This document shows, piece by piece, positions 24,467 to 34,005 of a DNA stretch of 64,000 bases. The notes under the pieces were generated by a model that had not been told where the DNA came from, made no database searches, and saw only the letters and a program-made list of their open reading frames with translations. Position numbers and translations under genes: made by a program. The first letter of the stretch is position 1, and each line of letters starts with the position of its first letter. Source of the DNA: Pilaira anomala (Eukaryota; Mucoromycota; Mucoromycetes; Mucorales; Mucoraceae); NCBI GenBank assembly GCA_025716855.1, contig JAIXMQ010000083.1, positions 31,267 to 95,266 on the forward strand. The letters are read 5' to 3'.

Positions 24467-26076
24467 TCATGAATATCGCAGGTTTCCAAACTTTTTTCTG
24501 ATGTTTTTTGATAAACATTTGTTTGATTGAATTTTATTGATATGGGCACTGAGCTTCATCTTAGAAGTAACTTCAGCTCTAATCTTTAAGTATTCAACAA
24601 ATGCTTCCTTCTTTACTGTGAGTGGCGAGTACTTGCTGAGTTTGTCCTCGCAATCTTGAATGTCTTTTGGTTTCAACTGTTGCCGCAGCTTTTTAAATTT
24701 TGTTGATTTTGTTTCCTTTGCTTTTTGATTTCTCGTGTACCTATAAATTTTTTGGTTATTGACTGTGCTATCTTCGTGCATACAATAAATCAGATCACGT
24801 CGACCAGGATCAATAAATACACATTTTCCATCTGTAGATCGTAGTTCCTCGTTGGGGATTTGTTCAATATATTTGAGTTCTTCATCTTCCACTTAACTGG
24901 CCTTGGGATTACTTGCACCACCTTTAGACGTGTCGAAATTTTGTTTTATTACAGAAATACCTATGCCATCTGTCATTATAGTTCCTCTGAACTCCATGGA
25001 GCTGTTTAGGCCTTGATCTTTGAAAGGTTTTGAAGATAAATTTAGGACTTTTCCCCAGATATACCCTTTATCCAATTTGCTTCTTTGGGAATTTTTTAAT
25101 ATATGATTGTTCAATATCATAGTATCAATAGTCATATATGACGGAATAAAAGTCTTTATTACAGGAAAGCATTGGAATAATTTGAACTTGTTAACCTCGC
25201 ATATGTATCTCTGCTAGTTTAAAATAAGCAAGTAAGTGTTTTCCTGGATTTGTAATAGCATCATAATATATGGAATCTTTTTTAAACTTGTAAGTTTCAG
25301 GATAAGCAGAAAGTATGTCCTTAATACAGTTGATAATAGCCTTTTGATCTTGGAATTCTTTTGGGATTCGGCTGATATCTCTTGATGGAATAGCCAGTTT
25401 AAGTTGTGTAGCAGGTTCCAGAATGTTACTTTTAATTTTGGCTTTAGTTTCCTCTTTTGAGTAGCCTTGCTTTTTCAAATCGCTAGTCAATTGTGAGATA
25501 CGTTGCTTCAGTCCAATCAGTTTATTGACAACCATTCTCAGCTTATTTCCAAAATCTTTAGTGATTGCATTAATACAAGCAGTTTGTATTTTTGTAGCTT
25601 CATATGAGGCTATTTGTTGAGCAGAGGGTAGCTTGATTGGCGTGAATGATGAATCTCTACAATACGATGCTTTCTACTTGTTTATCATCTCTCTATATGC
25701 CTTTGCTTTGCCCGATAGTCTATTAACATTCACAGTTTTACTGTCTAAAAGTGATAAAAACACTTCCTTGTAAAAACTTTGGACTGCATACTCTTCTAAA
25801 TTAAGATTAAGCTCTTGGATAAATATGTATCTTGTAAACAAATACGTATGGGTAAAGATAATATGAACGTCATGAACGAGTTTCTTCAAAATAGAAAGAT
25901 ATTGAGATTTCCATCCTATTCCAGTAATTGAATACTTTACAGTCATAACCTTTTTACTATTATCATCAGTGTTTATTGATAATGTATTCACCTGTGAAAA
26001 TAAATGTGAGCAAAATAATACATTTAAACCCGTTAAAAATACTTACAAAGGAATATTGTTCAACGGATCCCTCCAT
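24467..26076 (-). pseudogene. Fanzor (TnpB-like RNA-guided nuclease) pseudogene
   Basis: The start MEGSVEQYSF is in a 30-nt exon (26076-26047), followed by a 55-nt intron with intact GTAAGT/CACAG. The reading then passes an in-frame TAG (25674-25676), a frameshift near 25190-25200, and an in-frame TAA (24893-24895). Family landmarks in order: a FQCFPVIKTFIPSYMTIDT block, GTIMTDGIGISV, the RuvC-I motif VFIDPGRRDLIYC with its Asp, and RYTRNQKAKETKSTKF. After AEVTSKM about 15 residues usual in the family seem deleted, and the frame ends at FGNLRYS beside a poly(T). The region that would hold RuvC-II Glu, the zinc finger and RuvC-III Asp is absent. So it is catalytically dead by at least four independent lesions. 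Assignment is from motif memory of Mucoromycota Fanzors. Confidence 0.82.
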
Positions 26077-26330
26077 TTTTACTCAAAGGAAAAATTGTTA
26101 AGAAAGAGAAAAGAACAAAGAAGAAAAAAAGAAGGGTTTTGACAGTATTTATAAAACTGGTTATTGGTTTTTAGGACTGGTAAAAAAAAACTTGTTTGTA
26201 TTTTATAACGTAAGCAATTACACTAATTAATCAATGCATGATGATGTATCTCCTATCTCATTTTTGAATACCATACTTTTTCAATTATTTTATAAAAATA
26301 AGAGAAAGAAAGACTTACTCCCCTTTAGAA

Positions 26331-26656
26331 AGATAAAGCTCAGTGCCCATATCAATGAAATTCAATCAACCAAACGTTTATCAAAAAACATCAGAAAAAA
26401 AAACAATCAAAAGAAAAAACTATGACCCGATTAAACTGGGGAAAAAAACAATACTTATCCTCCTAAGTTATCGCTTTGGAAAACCTTGATACAGGTGACT
26501 AAAGCCTTAAAACGTCTATGTAAGAATCACATTACTAACTAACTTTTTAATTAATCTTCAAAATTTATTCCATCAACTTTCAAACTTAGTTTTATTAACT
26601 TTTAAATTTTTCCCATTAATTTCCATATTAATTCCCAAAAATAGTGGGAAACCCTG
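26331..26656 (+). repeat. Right arm of the Fanzor element, duplicate of its 3' end
   Basis: In + orientation it encodes KLSAHINEIQSTKRLSKNIR, nearly the same peptide as the minus-strand Fanzor 3' end at about 24490-24560 (KLSAHINKIQSNKCLSKNIR). It then continues through CTATGACC and the ~235-bp outer repeat to the terminus. Both arms break the coding sequence at the same point, so the 3' truncation preceded the inverted duplication. Confidence 0.8.
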
Positions 26657-26658
26657 TA

Positions 26659-27059
26659 CCATTTACAATGCCTTGAGTAGGTAAACATTAAGCAGTACAA
26701 CTCCGCATATAGTCACAGTCACAGTGAACTATTGCGGTTAGTGAATGTAGTGGAAATTTGGAAACAATAAAAGATACATATGTAACTCTTTTGTAGTCGT
26801 TATACCCTTAAAATCAAACTTCTCTTTCACTCATTGGAACTTTTATTTAGTAAATATTTAATAACAAAAAGATAATACTATGTACGTCCTGAGATAGTTA
26901 CTTTTAACCTGAATAAACTTATGTAGTGTCAACATCAAAATATTCTAATTTTTTAATACATACTGCAACTATCAATTTGATTGTTATTTTTTTTTTTTCA
27001 CACGCTTCAAACAAGAAGGTTTCATTGTTGTAAATCTGATAAATTACTCTTTTTTTTAG
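26659..27059. other. Intergenic, no gene recognised
   Basis: AT-rich flank between the Fanzor element and a diverged repeat fragment. Nothing coding or structured noticed. Confidence 0.4.
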
Positions 27060-27300
27060 TGCTTTCCTTCTCTTTCACTTTTATTCTTCTTATTATTACT
27101 TCAAAATAAAATATGAATCCCCCTTATCTTAATCTCTTCTTTGATTACACGTCTTATTCACCAAGCAAGAGATTGTATCAAGAAATAAATAACTTTGAAA
27201 TCTTCATAATATATGTTGTCGGTGGTAAGATATATCATGATGGCTCCAATAATTTAATTACAAAAGGGTAATTCATTGTCTAATAAATCTCATTTTTTAT
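27060..27300 (+). repeat. Diverged fragment of the 1.9-kb dispersed repeat
   Basis: Shares ordered blocks with 2640-2830 of copy A: a pyrimidine-rich stretch, AAATAAAATATGAATCC-like sequence, GATTGTATCAAGAAATAAAT, TTTGAAATCTTCATAATA and GGTGGTAAGA, then ATTACA..GGG and a GTCTAATA end. The spacing is similar. It is clearly more diverged than copies A and B and lacks the rest of the element, so it is an older insertion. Confidence 0.6.
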
Positions 27301-27479
27301 ACCCAGATTCCACACCTGCTCCCAAGGGCGTTACAGGGCGAAATGATTATCAGCTAGTCAACGGAATTGGTCAACTCCTAACATAAGAAATAAATGGTAT
27401 GTGTAAATTATTAAAAAAAAACGTATCTAGAATAATTATGAAAGCTTACATATATTCCTTCTTTTTCTTTTCATCTTAG

Positions 27480-27930
27480 AGTTCGCCTTCGTGACATTTG
27501 TTACATATGTGGAACTAGCTATAGTAGTGCTAGTGCAATTATAAAACATATATCAGAAATAATCACAACATCCGTATTCCATCTCGACAAGTAAGTGTTA
27601 ACAGACCGAAAGAGAAAAACTGCGTTTTTGTGGGATCTCAAGAAAACTGTGATGAAACTCAGACTACTTGCCAAGCATGCTGGTCTCATTGACCAGTAAA
27701 TAACTTACAGTTACTACGTGATCATCTGATAGAATAACATAACATTTACACACCCATAACAGCCCCCCTCCCCCGGACCTCGCACACCCGCACTAGTCTC
27801 TGATGCTTTGGATGATGCTTTGGATGATACTTTGAATCGAATAGAAGAAAATGCAGTGGAGCTGCTGGGTCTTATGAAGCATCTATTCCGTTTACATATA
27901 TAAATAAAAGTCATTTTAGTACAGTACATA
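27480..27930 (+). pseudogene. Relic with zinc-finger-like coding pieces
   Basis: The first piece reads VRLRDICYICGTSYSSASAI followed by IKH, a C2H2-like Cys pair with a His. A second piece in another frame reads NCVFVGSQENCDETQTTCQA then CW. A third, near 27795-27900, reads SDALDDALDDTLNRIEENAV. They are separated by frame changes and a stop near 27697. Probably exons of a dead gene from a lineage-specific Cys-rich family; function not recognised. Confidence 0.4.
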
Positions 27931-28069
27931 CCCTCTCTATTTAAGGTCGTTCGACTTAAGGCCGTTTCCGATTTAATGCCGCAATTCTCTGAAAACTTTG
28001 GCCATAATACGATTTAAGGCCACAAAAATCTGAAATTTTTTCAGCCTTAAATAGAGCGGATACGGTACT
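27923..28069. mobile_element. Small MITE-like element with TIRs
   Basis: The left end, AGTACATACCCTCTCTATTT then AAGG, is matched in reverse complement on the right by AGTACCGTATCCGCTCTATTT and AAGG. That gives about 24-bp imperfect TIRs in a ~147-bp unit, with internal repeats of GATTTAAGGCC. The CTCTATTTAAGG type of terminus is seen in pogo-like elements (inference). TA precedes the left end when the terminal C is included; the right duplication is unclear. Confidence 0.5.
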
Positions 28070-28664
28070 ATGTATTTCTTCCTCTTCTTCGCCTTTAAAA
28101 ACAATGTTTGATGAGACTCTAAGTACTTAAAACCATATCCTCGTTTTACTATTGTTTCCCAGTAAAATATTCAGTGCACATTCAGAAGTTAAGGTTATCA
28201 TTGTTAAAAAATATTTTTTATGCCAGTTGCTTGGTATTAAAAGTATTTACAATGTCTATTTATTACTTTATAAGATGTAATGTTCTCCCTATAAAATAAG
28301 AGCAGAAATAGGTAGAAGTCTTTTCAGTACCGTTTCAAAATATATATATACGAGTGATACTTATCGTCCAAAGGTACCACAATACAAGAGAGTTTCTGAT
28401 TCATGATGACTCCATTTGTAGATACTAAGCCAGTTCCATGCATGAGACAAAATGTATGCAATTTGTTTTAGCAGAGCTATCAAAGATTTATATTATTTTT
28501 TATCCCAATACATATGTTCCCACTGGTGGGGCACAAATAGATCAATCTCTACACATTAATTTTTTGTACCTTAGATTTTTGATATAAATAAGTTATTTTT
28601 ATTAGTTACTAATTTAATGAAAAGAAAAACCCGAGAAATTACAAAAAGGTATTTTTTTTTTGAA
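28070..28664. other. Intergenic, no gene recognised
   Basis: AT-rich spacer with a (TA) patch near 28343. No coding or RNA signature noted. Confidence 0.4.
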
Positions 28665-30402
28665 TTAAGGGATTAATTCCAATAATTTATCATTTGGATA
28701 GATTACAAGTTTAGTCAGACTTAAACACGTAATCTCAAGTCGAAATTTAGCACTGGATTGATTGTACTGCTGCTCATCTATTGCTAATACACCAGTTTGA
28801 CTATTACGTTCATAGAACTTCACTCCTGTCTCCATCTTCAACTTGGCATAGAAGTCAATATTTTCTTGGGCACCATAATACAATGGTAAACAGTCACATA
28901 CAAACATATCAAGTCGTGCATTGGGCATACAAACAACTCCAGGATCATAATTGTTATTGTTGTTTATGTTATAGCTTAATCGAAAATATTTGATATTGGG
29001 CAAACTCAAAGAAATCTGCTCAAAAAAATGAAGTGAAATAACACTGTTACTGATGTCATTAATAGATAAGTTTCTAACTTGTGGATGTTGAGATATCTGA
29101 TCAAGTCGCTGAATTTCACACAAATAGCCTGGAATTGTAAGCTCCTGCAAAAGGGGACATAATCTGAGGGCTTGAAAGACCCAATCGATGTGATTTCCAT
29201 CTTTCGATTCCGAGATTATCAGGGTGGATACTTTGTATATCGATAGAACTAATCATATTTCCTGCTTCTGAAAGAAAATTGATATAAGGCAGTTCAACAA
29301 CATTGTCTTCAAATAATGTAAAATGTATCAATACCGTTTCTGAATCGATTTCCAAATTTACTATCTCCTTTTCATCAGGAAGATAGTCTAAATCAAAAGT
29401 TATTTTTCTAAATTTGTCATCTATTTTCATCAGATCTATCCAAACTTTTGTCAAGAGCTGCTTATTTATGTTGCTTATTTGCATAACGAAATTAGGTATG
29501 ACTAGTGTATAGTATAGGAACTTAATTAAATCATCACAAACAAGGCAATTTTTTGGAAGGCTAATGCTGCTTTCATTAGTAACTGTCAAGGTCTAGGAAA
29601 TTTTTGAATCATATAACGTAATTGGCTTCCATCATCTATTAGCTCCCAGTTACATTCAAGTTTATGAACATTAGGGCGAGGATTGATTACTCCCTCAAAT
29701 TTTATTATTTCCTCTTGTTCATCCACAGGATATAATCTAATTACAATACTTCTCAAATGTGGACAATCCTCTATAATTGCATCGTAATCACTTAATCGTT
29801 TTTTAGACTTGTAACCAAATAATGCAAGAGCTTGCAAATTTTCAAATTCGCTAAGTTGATCCTTAGTGTTTGATACGCTTCTGAATTATTAAGGTCAGGC
29901 CCGAAATAACTTTGGCTATCCTGTAGGATCGTAGTAGTTAAAGATGATTTAAAGCGTAATGCGGTGTAGATGAAACTCTCCAAGCTTGCACTATCAGGCA
30001 TTGGTAAGACGGATAGATGAGATAATTGACCCTGGGTTGCTGCATATGAAACTCTTGTATAAAATGATAAATCCGGTTCAAAAGCCTCTATTTCTAATGT
30101 ATTAGGATAGTGTTTTATGAGTGTGTTTAATAACTTGGGTTGATCCCAAAATGTTTCATTCGTTTTTGTGTTGAATAGCATGTCAGTGTAGATATTTTTC
30201 ACACAATTACCTAGCCAAGAGGTATTTGATAGTGTATGAACGAGTAGACGCGATTTATCTTCTGTGTCTACATATATTTTGGAATATAAGTGCTTAACTG
30301 AAGCTTCATACCAGTTTCTGCATGTCAATTGACATTGCAAAATATCGCCTTCGGACAAATTACTGAATGTAAATGTTAATAATTCAAAGGGTATGTCTTC
30401 AT
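28665..30402 (-). pseudogene. F-box/LRR protein pseudogene
   Basis: The N-terminus reads MKTY then, one frame over, PFELLTFTFSNLSEGDILQC and QLTCRNWYEAS, a clear F-box. About 480 residues of LRR-like sequence follow in successive frames: AIIEDCPHLRSIVIRL, SLTVTNES-like LTVTNESSIS, and QALRLCPLLQELTIPGYL, then ISLSLPNIKYFRLSY. Breaks occur near the start codon, near 29830-29860, near 29585 and near 29150-29210, each resolved by a one-base frame change rather than an intron with GT/AG ends. Intact relatives are substrate receptors of SCF ubiquitin ligases, and the family is large in Mucoromycota. A dead copy or a copy with consensus indels. Confidence 0.7.
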
Positions 30403-31648
30403 TGTTAAACTTAAAGTCTTTGGTCGATATTTTTGTTTTCTTCTGATATTCTGATAGAAGTGATAATAACGAAATATATCAGAAGAAGAAAGCAAAGAAG
30501 CAAGAATTTGAAACGTCCAACACCTTAAATAAAAAAGATGACACGTTATTGATCTATCTACTGTTGATGTGACTTGCTTGAGTTGTATCCGAGAACTCAA
30601 TTCTTCTATTATAAGTAATGTGATATCAATAAGCTAGCATATTCGATCAAGTTATACTAGCTTCTGACAAGTCTTTGTACTAAATTTCATCGTTAAATCA
30701 TGACTGGCTTAAGGACCAAAACTTATTTTATGGTATTACAAAATTCTTATTAGTCTAATTGGGGACAAATTATACACAAATGAGGATAGATAGATTTTCT
30801 TCGTTAATTGTTCAGTTGTTGATAGCGCTCAATATTTACTATATTCAAAGAGTATCAATCCAAAGTCTTTTTTTTCTAGCTAAACTGATATAGACTTTTG
30901 GGGTATTCATTCCATATTATACATTTTTGGTTGTAAATGATGTATTTACATTCTATAATAGTTGACTTAATACAAAGCAATTGAATTTCGCACGAAGTTG
31001 GGTATGACAGAGAAGGAATACGACGGAAAACATCCAGTTGAATGCCAAGATAAGGCTAAAATTGGATTATAGTAGTCAGTTACACTTGAGTGTGATACAC
31101 TATTACTTTGGAAGGAAAATGCGATAGCTTCTTTAATAGACATTTCCAAAAGTTTAAAACCAAATACTCTTTGCGTCTGTTTCAATCAACTAATAAAACT
31201 TTGAAGATATTGCTTTACAATTATTTATTTGTGAAAAGCATTACTATTTTTTTTTTTTACCTAGTTAGTGTTACAATAAAATATATAATACAGCAAATTA
31301 ATTTTATTTTCTCTGTGTACTAATTGTTAGATTGACACGAGAGAAAGATGTATATTTTTTGCTGCGTAGCTCAAGTAATACAATCACATATTAATTCTGA
31401 GGTAGCTACCAATAAATATACGGCATTGATCTTTGACACATTATTTTCCCATAATACAAGAGAGTTATATGTCACTAAATTTTCACGCTATAATAAATGG
31501 TGTAGTATTCCTTACAATTGAATTACACAAAAGGAACACAATGAACACAAAATGAACGATCATATATGACTTTACTTACGGCTAACTTGACACAAAAAGA
31601 AAAAAAACTCGTCTTTTTCTACTTCTCTTTTTTTTTCTTAGAATATAT
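30403..31648. other. Intergenic, no convincing gene
   Basis: AT-rich. A 72-codon reverse frame at 30967-31185 contains DYYNPILALSWHSTGCFPSY and looks coding-like in composition but has no neighbours or recognised domain. TTTTTTTTC runs and a pyrimidine leader precede the next gene. Confidence 0.4.
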
Positions 31649-33232
31649 ATGAGTCAAAAATCAACATTTTGGAGAGTATGCAACAATGCGGGTGTATGTC
31701 ACTGCGATTGGAGATATACTATATACGATTGTAAAGAAGAAAGATCAGCAATTCCAGTCTATATCGCACTCGCTATTGTCTCTGGAATATGTATTATAGT
31801 TTTTATTGGCATATTATATCATCGCATTAAACATAAAAAACAAAAAGTATTTCAAATGAGAAAAGGATTTCCACGACCGAGACCTGTTGAATCCATGCTG
31901 ATGATGGGACTTATTTTCAGTATCTGTAAGTTTTTCCTCAAGCTGCCTTCGACATTATTTTTATTTATTCGAACTCTTTATTATTATTGCAATTTCAGTA
32001 CAGACAATTCGTTCAATAATCATGTTAACTGACATAATACCAAACACGATATTTAGAGCTTGTATGTATTTTTTTTTTATTTGTTTCACTTTGTATTACT
32101 GTAATTATCATGAGTTACTGACATTTGAATTTTTTTTTTCTTTTGCACCACCCCTTTTACAGTTATATATGAATTTGCGCTTCAATTTGGATATTATTGT
32201 TTTGCTTGTTACTTATTCGGAATTGCTTATGCTATATCAGAGGTATACGATACGAAATCGATGTGACCACCTTAAATAATCTAGATCACTGACCGGATTT
32301 CTTTACTTTATAGAGTAGCCGAGTAATGTATAATTCATGGGTGAGGTCCCAGACAATTGTTGATGTCTTATTTCTATGCTCAATATTCTGCCCATTTTTC
32401 ACAACAACATCTTGTGCAGTTGCAGCAGGATACCATGCTTCTATCGGAGAAAATGATATGGCAGAAAGATTAACTCGAATACAGTACTATGCCTGGGGAT
32501 TTTTCTGTGGCTCAGTCGCGCTCGTATTATTGTTTGCAGGTTTACGTCTTATGCGTGTTTTGGAGAGATATATTTCTTTACAAGAGAGTTTAAGGGTAGA
32601 TACCTTGAAAGTAAGAACAGGTGCACTTAAAGTCAAGATGATTGTTGTTTCTGGAACTTTATGTATGGGTACATTTGCCCTTGTTTTAGCATCTTATGGT
32701 GGTTTAAGAAGTACAATTATGAAGGATACAACTTTTAATATAGCTGTTGCTATTATTTGGCTATTTGCTGGTCCATTAGCCGCCTTTTTTATTATTGTTG
32801 CTATTCTCATAAAGTATGTATTATTATTATTATATATATATATTTTTTTTTAGAAAAATGACACATTTGGTTATTTAAATTTTTTTTTATATATATTATA
32901 GTCCTGAATTTGCTAGTCAATTTGGTCCAGTCTCTTTTGGATCTGACGAAGAAAATAACAATAATAGAAAGCCGACTTCTTTGGAACTAGGTTTGTCAAA
33001 AGGTAGTAAAAATAGCAGAGCTAGTCAGTTCATAATAGCGTCATCTGCCTCTTCACCTACTGACAACGAAGCTAGATTTATTTCCCAAGATGCAAAACCA
33101 TTACCTCTCGAATCCATAAGATCAATCATATATGATAGTTCAGGAAGATCCTCTGCCAAAATAGAAGAGGAACGATGTACCTACAATGCTACCGTTGAAC
33201 GCGTGCGAACACCACCGCCTTTTTATAAATAA
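31649..33232 (+). CDS. Seven-helix membrane protein, GPCR-like
   Basis: Five exons (31649-31925, 31999-32061, 32163-32242, 32314-32813, 32902-33232) join in frame to 416 aa. A Cys-rich N-terminus (CNNAGVCHCDW) precedes TM1 (IPVYIALAIVSGICIIVFIG). A basic first loop follows, then further helices including FALQFGYYCFACYLFGIAYA, VDVLFLCSIFCPFFTTT, WGFFCGSVALVLLFAGL, IVVSGTLCMGTFALVLASYG and IAVAIIWLFAGPLAAFFIIV. The tail is Ser-rich, about 110 residues, probably cytosolic. Seven hydrophobic segments with a short extracellular N-terminus and a long Ser-rich tail suggest a receptor, but no family signature (DRY-like, PAQR, STE2) is seen. I do not assign a ligand. All introns are 70-101 nt with standard ends. 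Confidence 0.72.
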
Positions 33233-34005
33233 ATCACATGGTCTTGATCTGGACTCAAGTTACATTTGTTTATTATAGGTTAATAATTGGTACAACGACC
33301 AAGTATCCCTGTTAAATAATTTAATAAAATTTAAAATTAGGTTATCATCTTTTCCTTAATTCATAACCTGTAAGTTACTTTAATATTGTACTTAAGAGAT
33401 ATATTATCCCTATGTAACTTTCAAAGGATAATGATGTTTTTATAGGTAGTTGGAAAAAAAAATGGTAATATTGATTTTCTTTCAAAATTATCACAGGCTG
33501 GATTCACATTATTGAACACACCACTTTAACTTTTTAAGTAACTTGTATTCATGCCTTTTTTTTTCACGAACTGAAAGCCTTCACATTCACCGCGTTTTTT
33601 CATAATAATATGATAATTGGCAACAGTTGAAAATTTAAGAGATTTATATGACGCATTCTTTTTAATATATGCCATGTAGCTCCCCCTTCTAAACCTTAAA
33701 ATTTTAAAGTTTAGTTCATATGTTACTAAAAGTATCTGTGCCGATGATTTATGAAGGCTTCCTAATTGAGTACAAGGGTCACTTTAAACGAAAGAATAAT
33801 AATAGAAAAGGCCGTCGATGAACTTGTTTGTATTTCAAACAAAAACTTTTTTTTATATATATGTATAAAATGATAGATTAAAATATTAGTAAACAAGGGT
33901 AAAGAAAGGTTATATAGTATAAAAAGATAGAAAGAAAAATAATAGGGAATCAAAATTAAATAAAAGTAACAAGTCTAAATAAACAAAGAGAATAAGAATA
34001 TTCCA
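33233..34005. other. Convergent intergenic spacer
   Basis: 773 bases between two 3' ends, AT-rich with AATAAA-like words on both strands. No gene seen; the longest reading frames are low-complexity Phe/Leu/Tyr. Confidence 0.4.

Larger units (their letters stand above)
24202..26656. mobile_element. Mariner-type element carrying a Fanzor relic
   Basis: 2455 bp flanked by TA (24200-24201, 26657-26658). The long imperfect inverted arms extend about 360 bp on the left (24202-24561) and about 326 bp on the right (26331-26656), with termini CAGAGTTTCCCACTATTTTT and the complement of CAGGGTTTCCCACTATTTTT. Between them lies a reverse-strand Fanzor pseudogene and no DDE transposase. The arms contain not only terminal sequence but also a duplicated fragment of the Fanzor 3' coding region. 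Fanzor genes riding in eukaryotic transposons of several classes, including mariner-type, are established (Bao and Jurka type elements). The TIRs resemble those of the transposase-bearing element at 57305-58771. Confidence 0.85.

Noticed and set aside
30967..31185. 72-codon reverse-strand frame (YNPILALSWHSTG)
   Set aside because: No flanking exons, start context or recognised domain; kept only as a remark in the intergenic entry.
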